This document shows positions 26,756 to 35,219 of a stretch of 64,000 bases of DNA, one piece after another. The DNA is from Plantactinospora mayteni (lineage in GTDB: Bacteria; Actinomycetota; Actinomycetes; Mycobacteriales; Micromonosporaceae), in NCBI RefSeq assembly GCF_016862935.1, contig NZ_BONX01000002.1:124001-188000 (forward strand). The letters run 5' to 3'. The translations under genes and the position numbers were made by a program. The notes below the pieces were generated by a model, which did not search any database, had not been told where the DNA came from, and saw only the letters and a list, made by a program, of their open reading frames with translations. Positions within the stretch are counted from its first letter, which is position 1. Every line of letters starts with the position of its first letter.

Positions 26756-28273
26756 TCAGGTCAGCGGTTCCCCGTTGACCCGGCGCGGAATGCCGAGCGG
26801 GTTCGCCGCGCGCAGCGCCGCCGGCAGCAACTCGTCGGGCATCCCCTGGTAGGCGACGGGACGCAGGAAGCGGCGCAGCGCGGTGACCCCGACCGAGGTG
26901 TGCAGCGAACCGGTGGTCGCAGGCCACGGCCCGCCGTGCTGCATCGCCCAGGTCACCGCCACCCCGGTCGGCCAGCCGTTCCAGATCACCCGGCCGGCCC
27001 GCCGGGCCACCAGCTCGACCACCCGGGCCGCCACCGGATCGCCGGCTCCCTCGCCGTGCACGGTGGCGGTCAGCGCGCCGGGTACGACGGCCAGCGCGGC
27101 CAGCAACTCCGCCTCGTCGGCGTACTCGACGAGCAGGGCGGCCGGGCCGAAGCACTCCGCCAGCAGCTCGTCGGCGTGCCGGACGAGGTCACCGGCCGAG
27201 ACCGCCAGCAGTTGTGCACCGGCCCGGTAGCCCGGCTGGTCGACCGGGGCGCGCGGCACCACCGTGCGTACCCCGGGCACCTGGGCCAGGGCGGCGGCAT
27301 CCTCCTGGTACGCGTCGCGGATCCGGGCGTTCAGCAGCGGGCCGAACGACGCCGCGGCGACCGCCTTGCCGAGTACCCCGTCGAGTTGGTGCCCGGCGGG
27401 CAGGAAGAGCAGGCCGGGCTTGGTGCAGAACTGGCCCGAGCCGAGGGTGACCGAGCCGACGAACGCCTCGGCGATCGGGTTGCCCCGGGCGGCGAGCGCC
27501 GCCGGGGTGACCACGGTCGGGTTCAGCGAGCCGAGTTCGCCGTAGAACGGGATCGGGTCGGGCCGGCCGGCGGCGAGGTCGGCCAGCGCCCGCCCACCGG
27601 CGGCGGAGCCGGTGAAGGCGCCGGCCGCGATCGCCGGATGGGTGATCAGGGCCCGGCCGGCCGCCATCCCCCGGACCACGGCGAACGTGCCGACCGGGGC
27701 GCCACCCTCGGCGAGCGCGTTGGTGACCAGCGCGCCGCACAGGTCGGAGAGCCCGGGATGGCCGGGATGCGCCTTCACCACCACCGGGCAGCCGGCGGCC
27801 AGCACGCTGGCCGTGTCGCCGCCGGGCACCGAGAAGGCGAGCGGGAAGTTCGACGCCGCGTAGACCGCGACCGGACCGACCGGGACCAGCATCCGGCGCA
27901 GGTCCGGTCGGGGCGCCGGCAGCGCGCCCGGGTCGGGCAGGTCGATCACCGCCTCCAGGAACGACCCGTCGAGTACGGCGTCGGCGAACATCTCCAACTG
28001 CACCCGGGTCCGGGTCAGCTCGGTGTGCAGCCGGGCGGTACCGAGGCCGGTCTCGGCGTCGCCGAGCGCGACGATCTCGTCCCGGGAGCCCTCCAGCGCG
28101 GCACCGATCCGGCGGAGCAGTTCCGCGCGGGTGGTCAACGGCAGTGCCGCGTACGCCGGGGCGGCGGCGGCCACCAGCCGGCAGACCGCGTCCAGTCCGT
28201 CGGTACCGGTGTGCGGCACCGGATCACCGGTCGGCGCGCCGGTGTACGGGTTCATCGGCTGGTCGGTGTCCAT
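26756..28273 (-). CDS. Alpha-ketoglutarate semialdehyde dehydrogenase (NADP+)
   Basis: 505 aa from ATG 28273, chosen because GGAG lies six bases upstream; GTG 28303 (overlapping the TlpA-like gene's stop) is the alternative. It belongs to the aldehyde dehydrogenase subgroup that oxidises 2,5-dioxovalerate, with NPYTGAP start, VAVYAASNFPLAFSVPGGDT, catalytic Glu in FYGELGSLNP and catalytic Cys283 in GSGQFCTKPG. It would convert alpha-ketoglutarate semialdehyde to 2-oxoglutarate, the last step of trans-4-hydroxyproline degradation. The first four enzymes are encoded at 31.9-37 kb, which supports this role over other semialdehydes. It sits in a separate transcription unit with a TlpA-like lipoprotein. 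Confidence 0.9.
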   Translation of the reverse strand: MDTDQPMNPYTGAPTGDPVPHTGTDGLDAVCRLVAAAAPAYAALPLTTRAELLRRIGAALEGSRDEIVALGDAETGLGTARLHTELTRTRVQLEMFADAVLDGSFLEAVIDLPDPGALPAPRPDLRRMLVPVGPVAVYAASNFPLAFSVPGGDTASVLAAGCPVVVKAHPGHPGLSDLCGALVTNALAEGGAPVGTFAVVRGMAAGRALITHPAIAAGAFTGSAAGGRALADLAAGRPDPIPFYGELGSLNPTVVTPAALAARGNPIAEAFVGSVTLGSGQFCTKPGLLFLPAGHQLDGVLGKAVAAASFGPLLNARIRDAYQEDAAALAQVPGVRTVVPRAPVDQPGYRAGAQLLAVSAGDLVRHADELLAECFGPAALLVEYADEAELLAALAVVPGALTATVHGEGAGDPVAARVVELVARRAGRVIWNGWPTGVAVTWAMQHGGPWPATTGSLHTSVGVTALRRFLRPVAYQGMPDELLPAALRAANPLGIPRRVNGEPLT

Positions 28274-28299
28274 ACCAGTCTCCGTCGGGGCAGTCGGGG

Positions 28300-28890
28300 T
28301 CACGGGGCGAGTACCAGTTTCCGCAGCATGCTGTCGAGGGTGGCGGCGTCCACCCCGCCGGGCCAGCCCCGCAGCAGCGTGCCGCCCTTGGCGACGAGCA
28401 CCACCGCCGGTGGCTCCCGGACCGCGTACGCCCGCGCGACGCGCTGGTCCGCGTCGACGAGTACCGGATATTCCACCCGGTGCTGGCGCAGGTATTCCTG
28501 GAGGGCGTCCGGCTCGTCCTCGCCGGCCACCCCGACGAAGACCACCCGGTCGCGGTGGCTGCGGGCCAGCTCACTGAGGCCGTCCTGCCGTTCGACACAG
28601 GTGTTGCACCAGGAGCTGAAGAAGGTCAGCACCACCGGCCGGTCGGCCCACAGTTCCGCCGTCGCCAGCGGGCTGCCGTCGGTGAGCGTACCGGTGACCT
28701 TCGGCGCGGCCGGCAGGTCGGTCGGGGCCGGTCGCAGCGCCAGGTCGGCCGGCACCGGACCGGGCAGTACGGCGGCGCCGCCGGCCACCGGGGTCGGCTC
28801 GGGGTCGGCGCCGTCACCGGTGCAGCCGGCCGCGACCAGCGCGACCAGCGCGGCGATCCCGACCACGGCGGCGAGGCGACGTCGGCGCAT
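28300..28890 (-). CDS. TlpA/thioredoxin-like lipoprotein
   Basis: 196 aa from ATG 28890. A basic start and hydrophobic stretch end in lipobox VAAGC, so it is anchored outside the membrane. The thioredoxin fold has the redox motif WCNTC within FFSSWCNTCVERQDGL and a cis-Pro segment REPPAVVLV. Likely an extracytoplasmic thiol-disulfide reductase. Its stop overlaps the GTG alternative start of the dehydrogenase. It could keep secreted enzymes of the region in the right redox state, but that is inference. Confidence 0.87.
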   Translation of the reverse strand: MRRRRLAAVVGIAALVALVAAGCTGDGADPEPTPVAGGAAVLPGPVPADLALRPAPTDLPAAPKVTGTLTDGSPLATAELWADRPVVLTFFSSWCNTCVERQDGLSELARSHRDRVVFVGVAGEDEPDALQEYLRQHRVEYPVLVDADQRVARAYAVREPPAVVLVAKGGTLLRGWPGGVDAATLDSMLRKLVLAP

Positions 28891-28910
28891 CACGCCTCCC
28901 CACCGCGCTC

Positions 28911-29030
28911 GTCGGCCCGGTGCGACCACGCGCGGCACCGACGACCGGGGGTCACGACGGCACCACCGCTGTCGGCCCGGTGCGACCACGCGCGGCACCG
29001 GCGTCCGGGGGTCACGACGGCACCACCGCG
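28911..29030. repeat. Two tandem 60-bp direct repeats
   Basis: 28911-28970 and 28971-29030 are near-identical (differences at the ACGACC/GCGTCC position and at the ends). Each unit contains a small dyad CGGTGC...GCACCG. The right copy covers the last codons and stop of the lipoprotein gene ending at 29012; the left copy is intergenic. It looks like a recent duplication of a gene end, possibly doubling a weak terminator. Confidence 0.9.
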
Positions 29031-29452
29031 ACCAGCGCGGGTCCCTCGCTGTCGTCCCTGGTCAGCGGGATCGGCCGGCGGTCGTCCACGATCAGCCGGT
29101 ACGCGTCCCGCTCGGCCACCGAGACCGGGACGGCGAACTCGCAGAACGTCGGGATGCGCGGCACTTCCAGGTCCTCCTCGAAGGTGCGGACCGACTTGCC
29201 GGCCGGCAGTTCGCCCTCGGCCAGCGTCGCGCCGTCGCCGTCCACCACCCGGTAGGCGGCCCTGTTGTGGAAGTAGGTGTACGGCCCGGTGCCGGCGCAC
29301 TCGACGCCCTCGGGCCGGATGTTGATGTCCCGGACCAGCACCCGGACGGTCATCGCGGCGCGCGGCTCCTCGTCGTCGCCGCAGCCGGCCAGCGGTGCGA
29401 GCAGCAGCAGCGGCAGTGCGGTCAGCAGGTGGCGGTAGCGGAGCCGCCGCAT
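29012..29452 (-). CDS. Small lipoprotein of unknown function
   Basis: 146 aa from ATG 29452 with GAGGGACG in front. The signal peptide ends in lipobox LAGC; the mature part is beta-rich with paired Cys (ECAG and FCEF) and no family I recognise. It lies between the metallopeptidase gene and the TlpA-like gene on the same strand, so it may be in one unit with them. The possible disulfide fits the redox lipoprotein next door. Confidence 0.75.
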   Translation of the reverse strand: MRRLRYRHLLTALPLLLLAPLAGCGDDEEPRAAMTVRVLVRDINIRPEGVECAGTGPYTYFHNRAAYRVVDGDGATLAEGELPAGKSVRTFEEDLEVPRIPTFCEFAVPVSVAERDAYRLIVDDRRPIPLTRDDSEGPALVAVVPS

Positions 29453-29532
29453 CGTCCCTCCGGGATGGTCGGAGCGAGGTGCCCGGGAGGTGGCGCCGTG
29501 CGCGCCACTCCCCGGGCGTCCCGCCGAGCGCG

Positions 29533-31575
29533 TCAGGACTTCTGGACGCGGCACTGCTTGGTCACGGTCTTCGTCGGGTCGCTCTCCGAGGTGGCGGTGA
29601 GCTTGACGACGCCGGTCTGGGTGGCCGACGGGGTCGCCCCGACCGAGACCCGGACCGTGCTGGACTTGCCGAACCCGGCCGTGGCCAGTGCGTTCGGCAC
29701 CTCCACCCGCCAGCCCTTGCCGCCCACCGAGGCGGAGAGCCGGTACACGTCGGACTTCAGGTATGCCGTCGCGTTCTCCGGGTGCGCCTGACCGCCGGCC
29801 GCGTACGAGCCGGTGTTGGTCAGGGTGAAGGAGCAGGTCACGCCCCGGTTGGTCGGCCGGGTCGCGGTGGTAACCTCCCCGTTCGACAGCGCCACGCCGT
29901 GACTGCTCGGCCCGGCGCCGTCGAGCGACCGCACCGCGACCGTGTACGACAGCACGCCGTCGGCGTTCCGCTTCAGGTCGAGTACGTAGAAGTGCAGCCG
30001 GTTGGCCTCGTCCACGTACTCGTACTCGCTGCCCGACCGGGTGCCGGCGTGGAACAGCGCGTCGGAGAGCTGCCGGTAGTCCCCCATGGTGATCTTCTGC
30101 GGGGTGCCGTCCGGCTGGTAGAAGTCGATCATGTCGATGTCCTGCGGGTTGGCGTCGACCACCCAGACGAAGGGAGCGCTGTCGGCGTTCTTCGTCTTGG
30201 AGACCAGCACGCCGCTGTCCGGGGTGAACGAGTCCGCACCCATCCGGTCCACGACCTCGACCGTGTAGTTGTTGTACGCGCCGCCGTCGCAGAGCGGGTT
30301 GGTGCTGGTGTCGCAGGCCGGCGACCGGTCCCGGTTCATCGCGATGTTGATCCCGGTGAGCCCCTTCGGACCGGCGTCCACCGCCCGGGCGGTCACCGTC
30401 GCCACCACCATGCCGGAGGTGGCCAGCGCCTCCCGGCTCAGCCGCAGCAGGTTCTCCTCACCGAGCAGACCGATCTTTATCTTGTCCCGCACGGTGTGCA
30501 GCGAACCCATCGAGCCGCCGTTGACCGGTGGGATCTGCCACCGGGTGTGCGGTCCGCCGGGCCCGTTGAACGAGCCGCGCGACATCATGCTCCAGATGCC
30601 GGTGTACGCCCGCCGCAACGGCGTGCCGTACGGGTTGTTGTAGTTGTCCCCGATGCTGAGCAGGTGGCTCAGCTCGTGCGCGTACACGCCCATGCCGGAG
30701 CTCTCGGCCTGGGTCGAGGAGCCGCCACCGGCGTTCGGCCAGATGGTCGACGCCGCCTTCCAGGAGGTCCACTCGACATACCGGGTACGCGCGTGGTTCG
30801 GCAGGTTCGGGTCCGGCGGACCCCACGCGTCCGGTACGTCCTCCTTGGTCTGGAACATCATCTGGCCGAACTCCTGCCAGGTGGACGACTCGTCCTGCCC
30901 GGCGGAGAGGATGAAGACCAGCTCGAACGAGTTGGCCACCTCCTCGCCGACCGCCGCCCGCCAGGCACCCAGCCCGTCGGTCCGGATGTTCTTCGCGCAC
31001 TGCTCGCCACTCGGGCAGGCGCCCGGGTTGAAGCCGTTGTCGATGCCGTACTGGTAGGACTTCGCCGGCATCTCGTACGGGCCGAACCCGGTCAGGTCCA
31101 CCCCGTACCGGCCGTTGGAGTCCTGCATCCAGTACTCGTGCAGGGTGTGGCCCTTGTTCAGGCCGTTCGGCTTGTTGAGGAAATCGGTGTAGAAGGTCGA
31201 CACCTGGTCACGCGGGATGTTCGCCGCCGTCGACTGGGGGTTGCCGAAGACCGTCGACCGGGCCCGCTGGGTGACCACGAACGGCTGGTCCGGGTAGTCG
31301 AGGGTGACCAGAGCGATCTTGAAGTTGCGGACCGAGCCGGCCACGGTCGGGTCGGCCCAGTTCGTGTTCGGCGGGGTGACGTAGTCGTCCCAGGTCATCC
31401 CGTCCGGGTTCACCCACGCCTGCGGGTCGAGTACGTCGAACGGGCCGTTGCCGCCGGCCGGGTTGCCCGGTGCGGCGGCGGCCGGCGTGCTGGCGGCGCC
31501 GACGATCAGCGCTGCCGCGAGCGTCGCGGCCAGCGTCGACCGCCACGCCGTGCGTCTGGTGGACAGTAGGTGCAT
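29533..31575 (-). CDS. Secreted HExxHxxxxxD metallopeptidase 1 (M6-like)
   Basis: 680 aa from ATG 31575, with GAGGTGACTGG in front. A Sec signal peptide (LAATLAAALIVGAAS, cleavage after AAA) is followed by a large domain resembling M6/immune-inhibitor-A-type peptidases. The zinc site is HELSHLLSIGD (His300, Glu301, His304, likely third ligand Asp310), with Met-turn-like WSMMSRGSFNGPGGP downstream. The C-terminal 100 residues form a beta-sandwich-like domain. It is a close paralogue of the protein at 37068-39101. Both flank the hydroxyproline operon, suggesting that they release hydroxyproline peptides outside the cell. Confidence 0.88.
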   Translation of the reverse strand: MHLLSTRRTAWRSTLAATLAAALIVGAASTPAAAAPGNPAGGNGPFDVLDPQAWVNPDGMTWDDYVTPPNTNWADPTVAGSVRNFKIALVTLDYPDQPFVVTQRARSTVFGNPQSTAANIPRDQVSTFYTDFLNKPNGLNKGHTLHEYWMQDSNGRYGVDLTGFGPYEMPAKSYQYGIDNGFNPGACPSGEQCAKNIRTDGLGAWRAAVGEEVANSFELVFILSAGQDESSTWQEFGQMMFQTKEDVPDAWGPPDPNLPNHARTRYVEWTSWKAASTIWPNAGGGSSTQAESSGMGVYAHELSHLLSIGDNYNNPYGTPLRRAYTGIWSMMSRGSFNGPGGPHTRWQIPPVNGGSMGSLHTVRDKIKIGLLGEENLLRLSREALATSGMVVATVTARAVDAGPKGLTGINIAMNRDRSPACDTSTNPLCDGGAYNNYTVEVVDRMGADSFTPDSGVLVSKTKNADSAPFVWVVDANPQDIDMIDFYQPDGTPQKITMGDYRQLSDALFHAGTRSGSEYEYVDEANRLHFYVLDLKRNADGVLSYTVAVRSLDGAGPSSHGVALSNGEVTTATRPTNRGVTCSFTLTNTGSYAAGGQAHPENATAYLKSDVYRLSASVGGKGWRVEVPNALATAGFGKSSTVRVSVGATPSATQTGVVKLTATSESDPTKTVTKQCRVQKS

Positions 31576-31913
31576 CCAGTCACCTCTCGTTCTCCTTCGG
31601 GGCGCCGGCGGCGCTCCACTCAGGTGCGCGGGACGCTGGCCTGGTCGTCCGGCCAGTTGGGGGTTCCGTCCCGACACCTCGGGCCCGATCATCCATGATC
31701 ACGCCGACGCGAATCTATGCGGCGCGACCCGCGGCGTCACCCTACAGATGTCGCCGGGTACCCCGACCGGTTCCGACACCTGCCGAAGCCGGTCCGGCCC
31801 GGACCAGCCGAAGCCCTCCGGCCCGGACCAGCCGAATCGGGCGGACCGGGCCGGGTGGGCCGGATCCGGATCGGACCGATCAGATCCGGATCGGACGGAC
31901 CAGGCCGGGTGGG
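31576..31913. other. 338-bp intergenic region with short repeats
   Basis: No gene. It separates the hydroxyproline operon from metallopeptidase 1 and must hold the latter's promoter. A 20-bp direct repeat (31793-31812 and 31817-31836) and two copies of GATCCGGATCGGAC (about 31863-31876 and 31883-31896), each with a palindromic GATCCGGATC core, lie just past the epimerase stop. These may act as a terminator or a binding array. Confidence 0.6.
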
Positions 31914-32918
31914 TCAGATCTGGAAGCCCTCGGGGAACGGGTCCTCGGGGTCGAGCAGATATTGCGCGGTGCCGGTGACCCAGGCCCGGCCGGTCACCGT
32001 CGGCACCACCGCCGGCAGCTCGCCAACCGTGGTGGTCTCGACCAGCCGGCCGGTGAACCGGGTCCCGATCACCGACTCGTTGACGAACGGCGTGTCCAGG
32101 TCGAGCAGGCCCCGGGCGTGCCGCTGGGCCATCCGGGCCGACGTGCCGGTGCCGCACGGCGACCGGTCCACCCAGCCGGGATGGATCACCACCGCGTTGC
32201 GGGCGTCCGCGCCGTCGGTGCCGTCCTGCACCACCTGGACGTGCCGGCAGTCGTCGATCGCCGGGATCGTCGGGTGCCGGGGCGGCGCCTGCTCGTTGAT
32301 CGCGTCCATGATCCGCAGCCCGCGCCGGATCAGCTCCGGCACCGCCGCCGGCTCGACCGGCAGTCCCAGGTCGGCGGCGTCCACGATGGCGTAGAAGTTG
32401 CCGCCGAACGCCATGTCGTAGCGGATGGTGCCGATCTCCCCGCCCACCTCGACCTTCCGGTCGGCGGCGAGCAGGAACGACGGCACGTTCCGCAGCGTCA
32501 CCCCGGTCGCCCGGCCGTCCCGGACCGCGACGTCCACGCTGACCAGCCCCGCCGGGGTGTCCAGCCGGATGGTGGTGACCGGCTCGACCACCGGCACCAT
32601 CCCGGTCTCGACCAGCACCGTGGCCACCCCGATGGTGCCGTGCCCGCACATCGGCAGGCAGCCGGATACCTCGACGAACAGCACCCCGACGTCGGCGTCC
32701 GGCCGGGTCGGCGGCTGGAGGATCGCCCCGGACATCGCCGAGTGACCGCGCGGCTCGAACATCAGCAGCCGGCGCAGCCCGTCCCGGTCCCGCTCGAAGA
32801 GCCGCTTGCGCTCCAGCATGGTGTCGCCGGGCAGCACCCCGACGCCACCGGTGATCACCCGGGTCGGCATCCCCTCGGTGTGCGAGTCGACGGCGTGCAG
32901 CACCAGCCGGCTACGCAT
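31914..32918 (-). CDS. 4-hydroxyproline 2-epimerase
   Basis: 334 aa of the proline racemase superfamily. Both catalytic Cys are present: Cys91 in MCGHGTIG and Cys255 in SPCGTGTSARMA. The Ser before the second Cys and the DSHTEGMPTRV start fit hydroxyproline epimerases; trans-3-hydroxyproline dehydratases have Thr in place of one Cys. It converts trans-4-hydroxy-L-proline to cis-4-hydroxy-D-proline. The start overlaps the preceding gene by eight bases (ATGCGTAG). It is the last gene of the overlapping operon whose other members encode the next two steps. Confidence 0.93.
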   Translation of the reverse strand: MRSRLVLHAVDSHTEGMPTRVITGGVGVLPGDTMLERKRLFERDRDGLRRLLMFEPRGHSAMSGAILQPPTRPDADVGVLFVEVSGCLPMCGHGTIGVATVLVETGMVPVVEPVTTIRLDTPAGLVSVDVAVRDGRATGVTLRNVPSFLLAADRKVEVGGEIGTIRYDMAFGGNFYAIVDAADLGLPVEPAAVPELIRRGLRIMDAINEQAPPRHPTIPAIDDCRHVQVVQDGTDGADARNAVVIHPGWVDRSPCGTGTSARMAQRHARGLLDLDTPFVNESVIGTRFTGRLVETTTVGELPAVVPTVTGRAWVTGTAQYLLDPEDPFPEGFQI

Positions 32919-33807
32919 CGGCGTCGGCCTTCAACGCCCGCTCCATGTCCTTGGTCACCTGAATCCGGGCCGGCTCGGCGAGGCTGCCCCGGGGCGGCCG
33001 GCACGGGCCGCCGTACCGGCCGGCCAGCTCCATGCCGAGCTTGATGGCCTGGACGAACTCCGGCTTCGAGTCCCAACCGAAGATCGGGTGCAGTTCGGTG
33101 TAGAGCGGCAGCGCCGCCGCCAGGTCACCGGCCCGGCACCGCTCGTAGAGGCGTACGGAGAGCCGGGGCAACGCGTTCGGGAAGCCGGCGATCCAACCGG
33201 TGGCCCCACAGACCACCAGTTCCAGGAGTACGTCGTCGGCGCCGGCCAGCACGTCCAGGTGCGGGGCGAGGTCGCGGATCCGGTGCAGCCGGCGTACGTC
33301 CCCGCTGAACTCCTTCACCGCCACCACGCCGTCCGTCTCGGCGACCGACGCCAGCAGTTCCGGGGTGAGGTCCACCTTGGTGTCGAACGGGTTGTTGTAC
33401 GCCACCACCGGCAGCCCGACCGCGGCCACCTCCCGGTAGTGCGCGAGCACGTCCACGTCCCGGGCCGCGTAGGTGTTCGGCGGCAGCGCCAGTACGGCGT
33501 GCGCGCCGGCCGCCCGCGCCTGCTCGGCCCAGTGCCGGGACTGCCGGCTGCCGTACCCGCCGACGCCGGGTACCACCGAGAAGCCGGCCGGGGCCGCCTC
33601 GACGGTGGCGCGTACCACGTCCGCCCGCTCGGCGTCGGAGAGGTTCTGGTACTCCCCCAGCGAGCCGCACGGGGTCACGCCGTGGCAGCCCTCCTCGGCC
33701 AACCACCGGACATGCTCCTGGAGCCGGTCGAAGTCGACGGAGAGGTCGTCGCGGAACGGCGTGGGGATGGCGACGACGACACCCTGCCAGGGTTTGCGAG
33801 CAGTCAA
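32911..33807 (-). CDS. DHDPS-family 1-pyrroline-4-hydroxy-2-carboxylate deaminase
   Basis: 298 aa from TTG 33807, which overlaps the previous stop (TTGA) and has AGGAAGGA nine bases upstream. A class I aldolase TIM barrel: TPCGSLGEYQNL substrate loop, Tyr in AYNNPFD, Schiff-base Lys165 in VVAVKEFSGD. In hydroxyproline operons this family deaminates and dehydrates Delta1-pyrroline-4-hydroxy-2-carboxylate to alpha-ketoglutarate semialdehyde. The overlap with the epimerase and dehydrogenase genes makes that the best call; generic dihydrodipicolinate synthase is less likely. Confidence 0.9.
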   Translation of the reverse strand: MTARKPWQGVVVAIPTPFRDDLSVDFDRLQEHVRWLAEEGCHGVTPCGSLGEYQNLSDAERADVVRATVEAAPAGFSVVPGVGGYGSRQSRHWAEQARAAGAHAVLALPPNTYAARDVDVLAHYREVAAVGLPVVAYNNPFDTKVDLTPELLASVAETDGVVAVKEFSGDVRRLHRIRDLAPHLDVLAGADDVLLELVVCGATGWIAGFPNALPRLSVRLYERCRAGDLAAALPLYTELHPIFGWDSKPEFVQAIKLGMELAGRYGGPCRPPRGSLAEPARIQVTKDMERALKADADA

Positions 33808-35219
33808 CGCGGTGGTCCTTCCTCGGCGACGATACCCAGCGGTACCGGCATGACAATCTGACGCTTGGCGAAGTCTTCGAGCGGCTGGTCCCGGCCGGAG
33901 GCGGCGGCGAGCAGGCAGGCGGCGGCCCGGCCGCACACCCGGCCCTGGCACAGCCCCATCCCGACCCGGGTGACGAGTTTCAGCGCGCGGATGTCGTCGA
34001 GGCCGTACCCGGCGACGTCGGCGCGGAGTCGGCCGGCGGTGACCTCCTCGCACCGGCAGACCACGGTCTCCGGACGGAGCCAGTCGGTCCAGCCGTCCGG
34101 CACCCGGTGCACCCGGTGCATCGCGGCGGCGAACCGGCGCTGCCGGGCGGTCCGGCGTACGACCGGTGTGCTGGCCCGGGCCAGTCCGGCGTCGTCCAGC
34201 AGGCCCAGCCGGTGTGCGGCGGCGAGTCCGGCCAGCCGGCCCTCCTCGACGGCCAGGTCCGCCCCGCCCACCCCGGTCGCCTCCCCGGCCACCAACACCC
34301 CCGGTACGCTGCTGCGACCCAGCTCGTCCACGCTGACCACCAGGCTGCCGTCGGCCGGGTCGGTCCGGGTGGCACAGCCGAGCGCGACGGCGAGGTCGAC
34401 CGACGGGGTGAAGCCGTATCCGACGCAGACCGCGTCGACCTCGACGTTCCGGGTCAGCTCGCCGGCCCACCAGTCGGCGTCCACCCGGCGCACGGTGGCG
34501 CGCAGCCCGCTGCCGTGCTCGGCCACCTCGGTCACCGCCTGGCCCCGCCACAGCGGTATCCGGTGCCGGCGCAGCGCGGCGAAGTGCCGGGCCGCCTCGG
34601 CGAGCTTGCCCGGTGCCCCGGCGACCGCCAGCGGGTGCCGGGACCAGCGGCGCAGCGGCGCCGCCTCGACCACACCGGCGACCTCGGCTCCGGTCGAGGC
34701 CAGCCCGGCCGCGACGACGAGCAGGAACGGGCCGGTACCGGCGACCAGCACCCGCCGGCCCACCAGCACGCCCTGGCCCTTGGCGAGCGCCTGGGCGGCC
34801 CCGGCGGTGACGACGCCGGGCAGGTCCCAGCCGGGGAAGGGCACCACCCGGTCGTACCCGCCGGGGGCCAGCACCACGACGGGCGCCGCCAGGGTGCTCG
34901 GGCCGGCCGGGCCAGACAGCCGCAGGGTCGCCCCGCCGGTGCCGTCGTCGGCCGGTTCCGCCGACCAGACCTGGTGCCCGGAGCGGACGGTGACCCGGGG
35001 GTGTGTGCCGACCCGGCGCAGCAGGTCGGCGAAGCGGGCCGGGTGCGGGGCCGGCCGGACGCCGTCGACGGTGGGCTGGCGCAGGTACTGTCCGCCGGGC
35101 CGCTGGCCCAGGTCGAGCACGGTGACCTCGGCACCGGCCTCCGCTGCCGCGAGCGCGGCGGCGAGCCCGGCCGGACCGGCACCCACGACCGCCAGCCGAC
35201 CCGTTCCGCCGCCGCTCAT
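33804..35219 (-). CDS. D-hydroxyproline dehydrogenase, FAD/BFD-type subunit (HcnB-like)
   Basis: 471 aa from ATG 35219 (ATGA overlap). The N-terminal FAD motif is VVGAGPAGLAAALAAAEAG, with a central NAD(P)-like Rossmann segment (VLVAGTGPFLLVVAAGLAS). The C-terminal 80 residues are a BFD-like [2Fe-2S] domain with Cys pairs VVCRCEE and LCQGRVCGR. This matches the HcnB-type subunit of amino-acid dehydrogenase complexes. Together with the small ferredoxin-like subunit and the D-amino-acid-oxidase-like subunit upstream it should oxidise cis-4-hydroxy-D-proline. Confidence 0.88.
   Translation of the reverse strand: MSGGGTGRLAVVGAGPAGLAAALAAAEAGAEVTVLDLGQRPGGQYLRQPTVDGVRPAPHPARFADLLRRVGTHPRVTVRSGHQVWSAEPADDGTGGATLRLSGPAGPSTLAAPVVVLAPGGYDRVVPFPGWDLPGVVTAGAAQALAKGQGVLVGRRVLVAGTGPFLLVVAAGLASTGAEVAGVVEAAPLRRWSRHPLAVAGAPGKLAEAARHFAALRRHRIPLWRGQAVTEVAEHGSGLRATVRRVDADWWAGELTRNVEVDAVCVGYGFTPSVDLAVALGCATRTDPADGSLVVSVDELGRSSVPGVLVAGEATGVGGADLAVEEGRLAGLAAAHRLGLLDDAGLARASTPVVRRTARQRRFAAAMHRVHRVPDGWTDWLRPETVVCRCEEVTAGRLRADVAGYGLDDIRALKLVTRVGMGLCQGRVCGRAAACLLAAASGRDQPLEDFAKRQIVMPVPLGIVAEEGPPR

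Noticed and set aside
26645-29791. 1048-codon plus-strand open frame
   Set aside because: Runs antisense through the aldehyde dehydrogenase and lipoprotein genes and is Arg/Gly/Pro low complexity without motifs.
31914-32918. trans-3-hydroxyproline dehydratase as the function of the racemase-fold enzyme
   Set aside because: Those enzymes have Thr in place of one catalytic Cys; both Cys91 and Cys255 are present here.
32911-33807. Dihydrodipicolinate synthase (lysine pathway)
   Set aside because: Same fold, but translational coupling to the Hyp epimerase and dehydrogenase genes favours the pyrroline-hydroxy-carboxylate deaminase.
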